Below are positions 9,210 to 17,204 of a stretch of DNA of 64,000 nt, in pieces; position 1 is the stretch's first letter, and each line of letters starts with the position of its first letter. Origin of the DNA: Halomonas gemina (GTDB taxonomy: Bacteria > Pseudomonadota > Gammaproteobacteria > Pseudomonadales > Halomonadaceae); contig NZ_JAMJPK010000003.1 of assembly GCF_023554995.1 (NCBI RefSeq), positions 124,001 to 188,000 on the forward strand. Direction: 5' to 3'. Under the pieces are notes generated by a model, which made no database searches, was not told the origin of the DNA, and worked only from the letters and a program-made list of their open reading frames with translations. A program made the translations under genes and the position numbers.

Positions 9210-11789
9210 CTATGGCGGCACGGTCACTGCCGGCAGGGTATCAGGCAGCGTCAGGAGTGCTTCCAGCGGCATGGGCCTGGCGAAGAGGAAGCCCTGCAGC
9301 AGGTCACAGCCGCGACGGACCAGATCCTCTTGCTGCGCTCGCGTCTCGATGCCCTCGGCGACCACCACCAGGTCCATATGATGCGCCATGGTGATGATGC
9401 CCTGGACGATGGCGGCATTGCGGTGGTTAGTAAGGATGTCGCGGATGAAGGCGCGGTCCAGCTTGATCTTGTGGATGGGCAAGTCGCGCAGGTAGCTGAG
9501 GCTGGAGAAGCCGGTGCCAAAGTCGTCGATGGCGACCGTGATGTGCATCCCGCGCAGGGTGTCGATCATCTCGATGGCCTGTTCGGCGCCGCCCAGCAGG
9601 ATGCTCTCGGTCATCTCCAGCTCGAGGAGCTCGGGCGGCAAGCCGGTCTCATCGAGAATCGCTTGCACCTCATCGAGAAAGCCATCGCGGCGGAACTGCA
9701 GTGACGAGATGTTCACCGCCACCGGGCACACCCGCTCGCCCTTGGCGCGCAGCTCGGCCAGGCGCTGGCAGGCCTGTCGCAGCACCCAGCGTCCCAGCGG
9801 GATGATCTGGCCGGTCTGCTCGGCAATGGGAATGAAGTCCCCGGGCGAGACCAGCCCCTGTGTCGGATGGTGCCAGCGGACCAGCGCCTCGACGCTGCGG
9901 ATACGGCCATTGACGGCCTCGACCACCGGTTGGTAGTAGAGCTCGAACTGATTGTCGCGCAGCGCAGCATGGAGGTCATGGCGCATCAACACCTGCTCGC
10001 TGGTGTCCTCCGTTCCTTTCCCCTGGTACCACTGCCAGGTATTGCGCCCCTGGAGTTTCGCCGCTTCCAGGGCCAGGTCGGCATGCTGCAGCAGTTCGTG
10101 GGCCTGCTGGACCGGCTCGTCGCTACAGGCGACTCCGATGCTGGCACTGATGTGCAAGGCGTGACCGTCGATCTCGAACGCGTGCTCGAAGGTCGCGAGG
10201 ATGCGCTCGGCGGCGCGGACCACCTCTTCGCGGGTCGTAACGTCCCGCAACAGGAAGGCGAACTCATCACCGGTGAGGCGGGCCAGGGTGTCGCGGGGAC
10301 CGAGCAGTGGATGCAATCGGTCGGCGATGGCCACCAGCAACCGGTTGCCTATGGGGTGCCCCAGGCCTTCATTGATCGCCTTGAAGCCGTCAAGGTCAAG
10401 GTACAGTACCGCGATCAAGCGTTGGTGTTGCCGGCTCCAGTGGAGAGCGTGCTCGAGACGGTCATCCAGGGCCGTGCGATTGGGCAGGCCGGTGAGCAGG
10501 TCGTGGGTGGCCTGATAGGCGATCTGGGCCTCCTGGTCGCGCTCGCGGGTGATGTCCTGTTGGGTGCCGATGAAGTGGGTGCAGCGACCGGCCTCGTCGA
10601 CGACCGGGCTGATCGCCAGGCGATTCCAGAAAGGCGTGCCATCCTTACAGTAATTGCGCAGCGTGACCTGAACCTCGGACCGCGTCGCCAGGGCGTGGCG
10701 AAGCGTATCGACGGCCGCGAGGTCGGTCTCCGGGCCTTGCAGGAAGCGACAGTTTCGGCCGAGCACTTCGCACGAGGCATAGCCCGTCAGGCGACAGAAG
10801 GCCTCATTGGCATAGACGATCGGCATGTCGGGCTGGCTGGCATCGGCCATGACAATCCCATTGGGGCTGGCCTCGATGCCCCGCTGCAATAGACGCAGCT
10901 CGGCCTCCTGACGCTTGCGCTGGGTGATGTCGTGGCAGATGCCGTAGACGCCGACGATCTCGCCCTCGACGGTCACCGGGAAGTTGGTGATCTCCAGGTG
11001 GGAGGTGTGACCATCGGCATGCAGTCCCTGCGTCTCGTAGTGGCGCGAGGCCCCGGCCCTGGCGGCATCGAAGGCGGCCTGGGTCAGCTCGCGATAGTCG
11101 GGCACGACGAACTCGTTGAAATGGCGACCGACGAGATCCTGCACCGGGTAGCCGGTGATCCGTTCCAGTGCGGCATTGCCTCGCTGGAACCGACCCTCTA
11201 GGTCGAATTCGTAGACCCCGTCGGGGTGATTCACGAACAGCGAACGATGCCATTCGGCCAGCGTGCGGTGATGGCGGCTGTCACGGTCCTTGATGATCGC
11301 CAGGGCGATCAGGGCGGCAGCCTGGCGAAGCCGTCGCTTGCTCACCTCGCTGGGCGCGGAGGGCTGACGATAATAAATGCCGAACGTGCCCAGTAACTCG
11401 CCCTGGGCGGTGATTACCGGGCTCGACCAGCAGGCACGCAGCCCTTCGGTCAGGGCGGCACTGCGAAACACCGCCCAGCGTGGGTCCGTCTTAATGTCTT
11501 CGGTGATGACCTGCCGGCGCAGGTAGGCGGCCGCCCCGAAGGAGGCCACCGCCATGCCGACGGGGACATCCTGAAGCCGCTCGAAGTAGTCACGAGAGAA
11601 GCGTTGGCTGGGAACCAGGCTAAGCGAGCAGCGTGCCGGGTCGAAGCGCATGAAGGCCACCACGGCACCGGGGAGCTGGAGGCCGATCCAGTGGGCAATG
11701 GCATCCAGTGTCTTCTCCAGCGGCGCCTGCTGGGCGATCAATTGGTGGATACCCTGCTGGGCCTCCAGCAGGATGAGATCATCGGTCAC
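9210..11789 (-). CDS. LOV-domain c-di-GMP phosphodiesterase (GAF-PAS-LOV-GGDEF*-EAL)
   Basis: Predicted soluble 859-residue signalling protein. Order: GAF (about 10-165), PAS (about 178-300), a second PAS that is a LOV domain (about 303-425), a GGDEF domain (about 430-600) and an EAL domain (about 612-850). The LOV call rests on GRNCRFLQG with the flavin-adduct cysteine at 347, plus the later NYCKDGTPFWN and FIGTQQDIT segments that contact FMN. The cyclase site is degenerate: LTGDEF at 505-510 (T506 in place of the first Gly), so cyclase activity is doubtful. The EAL domain keeps EALVRW (from 634), the MTES glutamate, DDFGTGFSS and EGIET, so c-di-GMP hydrolysis is expected. The start codon is GTG. 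Blue-light control is inferred, not shown. Confidence 0.9.
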   Translation of the reverse strand: MTDDLILLEAQQGIHQLIAQQAPLEKTLDAIAHWIGLQLPGAVVAFMRFDPARCSLSLVPSQRFSRDYFERLQDVPVGMAVASFGAAAYLRRQVITEDIKTDPRWAVFRSAALTEGLRACWSSPVITAQGELLGTFGIYYRQPSAPSEVSKRRLRQAAALIALAIIKDRDSRHHRTLAEWHRSLFVNHPDGVYEFDLEGRFQRGNAALERITGYPVQDLVGRHFNEFVVPDYRELTQAAFDAARAGASRHYETQGLHADGHTSHLEITNFPVTVEGEIVGVYGICHDITQRKRQEAELRLLQRGIEASPNGIVMADASQPDMPIVYANEAFCRLTGYASCEVLGRNCRFLQGPETDLAAVDTLRHALATRSEVQVTLRNYCKDGTPFWNRLAISPVVDEAGRCTHFIGTQQDITRERDQEAQIAYQATHDLLTGLPNRTALDDRLEHALHWSRQHQRLIAVLYLDLDGFKAINEGLGHPIGNRLLVAIADRLHPLLGPRDTLARLTGDEFAFLLRDVTTREEVVRAAERILATFEHAFEIDGHALHISASIGVACSDEPVQQAHELLQHADLALEAAKLQGRNTWQWYQGKGTEDTSEQVLMRHDLHAALRDNQFELYYQPVVEAVNGRIRSVEALVRWHHPTQGLVSPGDFIPIAEQTGQIIPLGRWVLRQACQRLAELRAKGERVCPVAVNISSLQFRRDGFLDEVQAILDETGLPPELLELEMTESILLGGAEQAIEMIDTLRGMHITVAIDDFGTGFSSLSYLRDLPIHKIKLDRAFIRDILTNHRNAAIVQGIITMAHHMDLVVVAEGIETRAQQEDLVRRGCDLLQGFLFARPMPLEALLTLPDTLPAVTVPP

Positions 11790-12132
11790 ACACCTGCCCC
11801 TGTGTTGCCCCCCGAATTTATTAGGTGACTAAAGAATTCAGCGAATAGTGGATGAGGAGTTTCACCCTATGCCTACTACTCGCCAGCCACAAGAGGTAAG
11901 ACCACTATTTTCATTTACCAAATTTCAGCGTGGCGACATCAAGGAATAAAGGGTGGAGTTTTCATCGTCCGAAGGGAAAGGAAAGAGAGAGCTGTAGTAA
12001 ATCATGGTCACGCCATGACGGTGACGAACGAGCCAAACGAGCCATCAGGCGAATTCACACTTTGCATGTCAGTGATGTCTTACGCTTCCGTAAGAGATAT
12101 TGCACGCTGGCTGTCTACTCTGCCCCCTGAAT
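11790..12132. other. AT-richer intergenic stretch, no gene seen
   Basis: Upstream of the LOV phosphodiesterase the base composition drops below that of the neighbours. I see no open frame with codon use or a ribosome-binding site like the rest of the window. One open frame of 66 codons at 11930-12130 has no recognisable motif. The stretch should contain the promoter of the phosphodiesterase, but no convincing -35/-10 pair stands out. Confidence 0.5.
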
Positions 12133-12270
12133 TCAAGCAATAAGCGAGGCACCTACGGTATCCAGGGCCCCTGAGTATTCCCCCAGGAACACCTGCGCCG
12201 GTGTCCGATAGCCGAGCCGTTTTCGGGGGCGATCATTCAGCTTCCTGACCACCTTGCGCAGATCCTGGAT
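12133..12270 (-). pseudogene. remnant of an IS30-family transposase (C-terminus)
   Basis: Read on the minus strand, this gives the C-terminal end of an IS30-type transposase, with the diagnostic run RKLNDRPRKRLGYRTPAQVF and then LGEYSGALD before a TGA at 12133-12135. Only about 45 codons remain; the DDE core is gone and the frame breaks near 12270. It abuts a fragment of a different transposase on the other strand, so this is a decayed insertion scar. Confidence 0.8.
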
Positions 12271-12276
12271 TCATAG

Positions 12277-12474
12277 AATAACCGCAACACTCGGGGCCTC
12301 CTCAAGGCGCTTCATCAACGGGAAGACCAGGGTGAGCATGAGCTCTATTACTGTGATGAATCGGGCTTTTCCCAATCATCACCGGTGCCCTGTGCATGGA
12401 GTCCTGTCGGCAAGCCCTGTGAGGTAAGTGCTTATACAGCAATAAAACAGCAAAAAGCCTTCATAAAATATTGA
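12277..12474 (+). pseudogene. remnant of an IS630-family transposase
   Basis: On the plus strand 65 codons read NTRGLLKALHQRED, then ELYYCDESGFSQSSPVPCAW and SPVGKPCEVSAYTAI, ending in TGA. YYCDESGFS and the W-x-P-x-G-K-P segment are typical of the central part of IS630/Tc1-like transposases. There is no start codon and no C-terminal DDE part, so the gene is broken. It lies directly against the IS30 fragment. Confidence 0.75.
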
Positions 12475-12515
12475 TTCTATTAAATGATTGATACGTGACA
12501 ATTTCTGCAAAGCCA

Positions 12516-12558
12516 CTTAAGTGGAAGGTCCCAGGTTCGTATCCTGGTGGGGGCGCCA
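12516..12558 (+). pseudogene. tRNA 3'-half remnant (possible island attachment scar)
   Basis: This 43-nt segment matches positions 6847-6889 of the upstream tRNA-Arg at 37 of 43 bases and runs from the anticodon loop through an encoded CCA. Its T-arm still pairs fully (CCAGG/CCTGG, against TCAGG/CCTGA in the intact gene), so it derives from a once functional tRNA. No 5' half is present. Same orientation and 3'-half content are what integration at a tRNA leaves behind; a decayed second tRNA gene is the alternative. Confidence 0.6.
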
Positions 12559-12621
12559 GCACAATCAAGCTTTTACCCCCTCTTCAGATCCCGCCTTTGG
12601 GAACAGGCCGGAACAGCCTGC

Positions 12622-14082
12622 TCAGGCGGACTGCCCCCCTTCGGGCCCGATCAGGTGCTTGACCTGCAGATACTCCGCCAGCCCCCAGGGGCCCAGCTCA
12701 CGGCCGATGCCGCTGATCCCGAAGCCGCCCCAGCTGGCTTCCGGCATCACCACCTGCTCGCTGTTATACCAGATGCTGCCGGCACGCAGGTGGCGACCCA
12801 CCCTTCGCGCGCGCTCGAGATCACTGGCGACCACTGTGGCCGCCAGGCCGAAGGGGCTGGCATTGGCGAGTTCGATGGCTTCCTGGTCGCTGGTGACGCT
12901 GCGCCCGCAGAGCACCGGCCCGAAGATCTCTTCCTGCCACAGGCGGCTCTCGACCGGCACATCGCGATAGAGCGTCGGGGCGACGAACTCGCCGCGCTCG
13001 GGCAGCTGGCGATGCCGGCCATCACGCACCGCCACAAGCCCCTCCTCCCGAGCCACCGCCAGGTAGCGCTCGACCGCTTCGCGCTGGCGGGCGCTGGTCA
13101 TGGGGCCCATGTCGGTGTCGTCGGCCAGGGGGTCGCCCAGGCGAATCGCGTCCATGCGCTGAGCCAGTGCGTCGTAAAGGCCATCGGCTAGGGCCGCGTG
13201 CACGATCAGCCGCGAGGTGGCGGAGCAGACCTGCCCGGAGTTGAAGTAGATGCCGGCCATCACCCAGTCGGCGGCCTGTTCGATCTCGGCATCGTCCAGC
13301 ACCAGGATGGGGGACTTGCCGCCCAGTTCCAGGGAGACGTTTCGCACGCCCTTCGCCGCCGCGTGCATGACCTTCTCACCCACCATATTGCTGCCGGTGA
13401 AGGAGAGCTTGTCGACGCCGGGGTGGGCAGTCAGCGGCGCCCCGATGCCCTCGCCGTCGCCGTGTACCAGGTTGAGCACGCCGGCGGGCAGGTCGATGGC
13501 TTCGGCGATCTCGGCCACCGCCTGTTCGGGCAGCGGGGTAACCTCGGAGGGCTTGAGCACCACGGTGCAGCCCGCCGCCAGGGCCGGGGCAATCTTCCAG
13601 GCGCTGGTCACCAGCGGAAAGTTCCAGGGGGTGATCAGCCCCGCCACGCCAACGGGGTCTTCGTAGGTCTGGGCCCGGATGCCGTCTAGGCCGTGCTCGA
13701 CGATGCGCCCCTGGCGCGCCTCCAGCTCGGCGGCCTGACCGGCGTAGTAGCGGTAACAGGCGATGGCATCGTCCAGGTCGATTCCCGCCTCGGCCAGGGC
13801 CTTGCCGTTGTTGCGGGAGGAGAGGTGTATCAACGCATCCCGGCGCGCCTCCAGCGCGTCGGCGAAGGCCGCCAGGTAGGCGCCTCGCCGCTCACCGCTC
13901 AGCGACTGCCAGGCCGGCAGGGCACGGCGGGCGGCGGCCACTGCGGCGTCCACATCGGCGGCATCGCCGGCGGTGAGCTCGGCGATGGTCTCCTGGCGGT
14001 AGGGGTCGGTGACGGGCAGGCGACGCTTGCCTGCACTCTCGACCCAGCGATTGTCGATGAACTGTCGTGTCAGCTGTTGCAT
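12622..14082 (-). CDS. NAD(P)-dependent aldehyde dehydrogenase, probably for 4-guanidinobutyraldehyde
   Basis: Aldehyde dehydrogenase of 486 residues. PWNFP (152-156) is the cofactor-binding loop, E252 in LELGGKSP the general base and C286 in FNSGQVCSATSR the nucleophile. The cysteine region resembles betaine-aldehyde and aminoaldehyde dehydrogenases. It is the last gene of a minus-strand operon with a ureohydrolase, a YjiH-type transporter and an AruI-like decarboxylase. That context points to oxidation of 4-guanidinobutyraldehyde to 4-guanidinobutyrate; betaine aldehyde remains possible on sequence alone. I start at MQQLTRQF, as an upstream ATG adds a basic tail unlike the family. Confidence 0.85.
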   Translation of the reverse strand: MQQLTRQFIDNRWVESAGKRRLPVTDPYRQETIAELTAGDAADVDAAVAAARRALPAWQSLSGERRGAYLAAFADALEARRDALIHLSSRNNGKALAEAGIDLDDAIACYRYYAGQAAELEARQGRIVEHGLDGIRAQTYEDPVGVAGLITPWNFPLVTSAWKIAPALAAGCTVVLKPSEVTPLPEQAVAEIAEAIDLPAGVLNLVHGDGEGIGAPLTAHPGVDKLSFTGSNMVGEKVMHAAAKGVRNVSLELGGKSPILVLDDAEIEQAADWVMAGIYFNSGQVCSATSRLIVHAALADGLYDALAQRMDAIRLGDPLADDTDMGPMTSARQREAVERYLAVAREEGLVAVRDGRHRQLPERGEFVAPTLYRDVPVESRLWQEEIFGPVLCGRSVTSDQEAIELANASPFGLAATVVASDLERARRVGRHLRAGSIWYNSEQVVMPEASWGGFGISGIGRELGPWGLAEYLQVKHLIGPEGGQSA

Positions 14083-14122
14083 GGGTGACTCTCTCGCAGT
14101 GGGGTTCCGGGTCAGTGGAAGG

Positions 14123-15742
14123 CTATTCCTGCACCGCGGCATTCCAGGCGGCCGCGTCGATCTCGATCAGCACTGGCCCCTGCCTGGGGCGCCCGCGGAT
14201 TGCCGCGGCCAGGGCCTGCGGGTCGCCAACGCGACGGGCAACGCAGCCGAATCCGGCGGCCAGCATCTGGAAGTCCGGCGCCTGGATATCCACCCCCAGT
14301 CGCGGCACATTCGCGCCATCCATGAAGCGGCGGATCTCTTCATAGCCGTGGTTGTGCCACAGCAGCACCACCACCGGCAGGCCCTCTTCCACCGCACAGG
14401 CCAGCTCGGTCAGCGTGAACATGATGCCGCCGTCACCCACCAGCGCCACGACCGGCAGCTCGGGCTGCCCCAGGCTGGCGCCCATGGCGGCGGGCAGGCC
14501 GTAGCCGAGCGTGCCGTAGCCGGTCGAGGCGTTGAAGAAACGCCGCGGCGCCGGCTGGGCCACCAGGTGGTTGGCGGCATAGGTGGTGGCACAGGAGTCA
14601 CCGACCAGGATCGCCTCCGGCAGGGTGTCACGCAGGGTATCGAACAGCGGCACATAGGGTGCGAAGGCCGGGTCCTGGGCCAACCCCAGCGCCTCCCGGG
14701 TCGCCCGGGCCCGTTCCACGCCGCCTCGCTGGAGGGGCGTCTTGGCAAAACGCCTGGCCAGGGCCTTGAGGGTGAGCCCGGCATCCGCCACCAGCGCCAG
14801 GTCCGCCGAGTGGTTTCTGGCCAGCTGCTCGGGATCGATGTCCACGCGGATCAGCCGCCCGGTCAGGCTAAAGCCATCATCGAAGACGACGTCGTAATCG
14901 GTCTCGCCCAGCTCGGTGCCGATGGCCAGCACCACGTCGGCCTCCCTGGCCAGCTCACGCACGGCGGGCAGGGAGGCATTGGCGCCCATGTCCAGGGGAT
15001 GGTCGCGGCCCAGCAGCCCCTTGGCATTGATCGTGGTGACCGTCGGGGCGTCCAGGGCCTCCACCAGCGCCCGCGCCGCCTCAGGCGCCTTGACGCAGCC
15101 GCCGCCCAGCAGCACCAGGGGGCGCCCCGCCTGATCCAGCCAGTCAGCGGCCCTCTCCAGGGCGTCGGGGTCCGGCGCCGCACCGGCCAGTGCCGTGCGT
15201 CGCCAGCTGGCCGGTTCCTCGACCGGGGCATCGAAGAGGTCGATGGGGATCTGGATATGCACCGGCCCCGGGCGCCCTCCCTCGAACACCGCAAAGGCCC
15301 TGGCCAGCACCTCGGGCAGCGCCTGGGGTTCCAGCAGGGTATGGCTGAACCGCGAGAGGCCCGCCATCAGCTGCTGCTGGCTCGGCAGTTCATGCAGGCG
15401 CCCCTGGCCGCGTCCCAGGGTGTCGCGACGATTGACGCTGGAGATCACCAGCATCGGCACGGAGTCGGCCAGCGCCTGGCCCATGGCCGTGGCGATATTG
15501 GTCATGCCGGGGCCGGTGATGATGAAGCACACCCCGGGCCGGCCGGTGGCGCGGGCATAGCCGTCGGCCATGAAGCCCGCGCCCTGTTCGTGGCGCGGGG
15601 TGACATGCCGGATGCCGCTGGCTTTCTCACCGCCGTCCAGCCCGCGATAGAGCTCGACGGTATGGACCCCAGGGATACCGAAGACGGTATCCACGCCGTA
15701 GGTGTCTCGCAGCAGGCGAATGAGCAGTTCTGCACAGGTCAT
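14123..15742 (-). CDS. aruI: thiamine-diphosphate enzyme, AruI-like 2-ketoarginine decarboxylase
   Basis: Acetolactate-synthase-like enzyme of 539 residues. The N-terminal PYR domain carries the catalytic Glu (E52 in RHEQGAGFMADGYAR), the middle domain is of the ALS type, and the C-terminal PP domain has the GDG...N thiamine-diphosphate motif (GDGGIMFTLTELACAVEEG, ending in LLWHN). The opening YGVDTVFGIPGVHTVELYRG closely resembles, from memory, Pseudomonas aeruginosa AruI, which decarboxylates 2-ketoarginine to 4-guanidinobutyraldehyde. A neighbouring guanidinobutyrase and aldehyde dehydrogenase complete that path. There is no ilvN-type regulatory subunit, which argues against acetolactate synthase. 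It starts 11 bases after the transporter stop. Confidence 0.75.
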   Translation of the reverse strand: MTCAELLIRLLRDTYGVDTVFGIPGVHTVELYRGLDGGEKASGIRHVTPRHEQGAGFMADGYARATGRPGVCFIITGPGMTNIATAMGQALADSVPMLVISSVNRRDTLGRGQGRLHELPSQQQLMAGLSRFSHTLLEPQALPEVLARAFAVFEGGRPGPVHIQIPIDLFDAPVEEPASWRRTALAGAAPDPDALERAADWLDQAGRPLVLLGGGCVKAPEAARALVEALDAPTVTTINAKGLLGRDHPLDMGANASLPAVRELAREADVVLAIGTELGETDYDVVFDDGFSLTGRLIRVDIDPEQLARNHSADLALVADAGLTLKALARRFAKTPLQRGGVERARATREALGLAQDPAFAPYVPLFDTLRDTLPEAILVGDSCATTYAANHLVAQPAPRRFFNASTGYGTLGYGLPAAMGASLGQPELPVVALVGDGGIMFTLTELACAVEEGLPVVVLLWHNHGYEEIRRFMDGANVPRLGVDIQAPDFQMLAAGFGCVARRVGDPQALAAAIRGRPRQGPVLIEIDAAAWNAAVQE

Positions 15743-15753
15743 TGGGCGGTCCC

Positions 15754-17139
15754 TCATCCCACCAGCCAGTGGGCCATGACGACGATGATCGGCAGGGTGA
15801 TGGCGGTACGGATCAGGAAGATCGCCACCAGCTCCCACAGCTTGAGGGGAATCTTCGATTTCAGCAGCAGGGCGCCGATCTCGGACATGTAGACCAGCTG
15901 GGTCAACGACAGGCAGGCGATCACGAAACGCGTCAGCTCGCTCTCGATGTTGCTGCCCAGCACCGCCGGCAGGAACATGTCGGCGAAGCCCACCAGGGTG
16001 GCAGGTGCCGCGGCTTCGGCTTCCGGCAGACCCATCCACTCCAGCACCGGCACCATGGGCATCGACAGCCAGGTGAACAGCGGCGTGAACTCGGCCAGGA
16101 TCAGCGCCACGGTGCCGATGGCGATGACCAGCGGCAGCAGGCCGAAGAAGATATCGGCGACGTTGAACAGCGCGATGCGCATCAGCTGCCGCGGACCGGG
16201 TGCCTTCTCGGCACGGGCCACGGCCATGCCCAGGCTATAGCGCAGCAGCCCCTGATCACCGGTGCGCTCCTCCTGCAGCTGGCAGCCCACCGGCTCGTAG
16301 TAGGTATTGGGCTTGAGCGACAGCGGCGGCAGGCGCGGCACGATCACCGCAGCCACCAGCCCGGCCACCACCACCGTCAGGTAGAAGGGTACGAAGAGGT
16401 GATTGATGCCGATGAAGCTGGTCACCAGGATCGCGAAGGCGATGGAGACGATGGAGAAGTTGGTGGCGATGGCCGCCGCCTCGCGGCAGTTGTAGAAGCC
16501 CTTCTCGTACTGCTGGGTGGTGATCAGGACGCCGACGGTACCGGAGCCCATCCAGGAGGCGGTGGCATCGATGGCGCTGCGGCCGGGCAGGCCGAAGATC
16601 CAGCGGAAGGGGGTGCGCAGCAGACTGCCGATGAACTCCATGAAGCCGAAGTCGACCAGGAACGGCAGCAGGATGGCGGCGAAGAAGAAGAAGGTCAGCA
16701 GCACCGGCGCCAGGTCGTTGAGCATCACGCCACCGGTGAAGGCGGCAGTGACGAACTCCGGCCCGACCTGGAAGTAGGTCATCAGCGCGAACAGCGCCCC
16801 GAGCCCGCGCATCACCGTCCACAGCGGGGCCACGTCGAACAGCTCCCCCAGCGCACTGCCCTGCGCCCAGGAGGGCCTGGCGGCCTTCACGTAGAGGGTC
16901 AGCACAAACGACAGGCAGAGGACCAGGGTGGCGATGGCGGGCAGCGCCTCACCCAACAGGGCCTTGAGACCATCGGCGGCGAAGCCCATGCCGATATTGA
17001 TGGTATCGCCTACCGAGAAGGGCACCAGGAACAGCAGCACGCCGATCAGCGACGGCACGAGGAACTTGATCAGGCCGTGCCGCGAGAGCGGCGCGCCTTC
17101 GAGGGCAATGTTGTCGGAGCTATCGAGAGAGGATGACAT
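15754..17139 (-). CDS. YjiH-type nucleoside-recognition-domain membrane transporter
   Basis: Integral membrane protein of 461 residues with about eleven hydrophobic segments. It resembles the YjiH family with nucleoside-recognition (Gate) domains; DATASWMGSGTVGVLITTQQYEKGFYN is one family segment (quoted here as DATASWMGSG and QQYEKGFYN). The substrate of such proteins is mostly unknown. Its position between the ureohydrolase gene and the AruI-like gene suggests that it moves arginine, 2-ketoarginine or 4-guanidinobutyrate. GAGGT precedes the ATG by five to six bases. Intergenic gaps are 65 bases to gbuA and 11 bases to the decarboxylase gene. Confidence 0.75.
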   Translation of the reverse strand: MSSSLDSSDNIALEGAPLSRHGLIKFLVPSLIGVLLFLVPFSVGDTINIGMGFAADGLKALLGEALPAIATLVLCLSFVLTLYVKAARPSWAQGSALGELFDVAPLWTVMRGLGALFALMTYFQVGPEFVTAAFTGGVMLNDLAPVLLTFFFFAAILLPFLVDFGFMEFIGSLLRTPFRWIFGLPGRSAIDATASWMGSGTVGVLITTQQYEKGFYNCREAAAIATNFSIVSIAFAILVTSFIGINHLFVPFYLTVVVAGLVAAVIVPRLPPLSLKPNTYYEPVGCQLQEERTGDQGLLRYSLGMAVARAEKAPGPRQLMRIALFNVADIFFGLLPLVIAIGTVALILAEFTPLFTWLSMPMVPVLEWMGLPEAEAAAPATLVGFADMFLPAVLGSNIESELTRFVIACLSLTQLVYMSEIGALLLKSKIPLKLWELVAIFLIRTAITLPIIVVMAHWLVG

Positions 17140-17204
17140 GGAGGACCTCGGCTTGTGTTGTCATTGTCTGAATCTAGGGCTGGCCCGGATGTAGGCCAGA
17201 GACT

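Noticed and set aside
10260..10277. Degenerate GGDEF site as evidence of a broken gene
   Set aside because: The frame is intact and EAL motifs are complete; inactive GGDEF domains are common regulatory parts of EAL proteins.
11930..12130. A 66-codon plus-strand frame in the AT-richer gap
   Set aside because: Arg/Lys/Ser-rich, no motif, no ribosome-binding site; probably noise.
14123..15742. Acetolactate synthase large subunit (ilvB/ilvG)
   Set aside because: No small subunit follows and the operon context and N-terminus fit a 2-ketoarginine decarboxylase better.
14009..15892. A 627-codon plus-strand frame opposite the AruI-like gene
   Set aside because: It is the complement of a clear thiamine-diphosphate enzyme; His/Gln/Arg-rich composition is typical of an antisense shadow.
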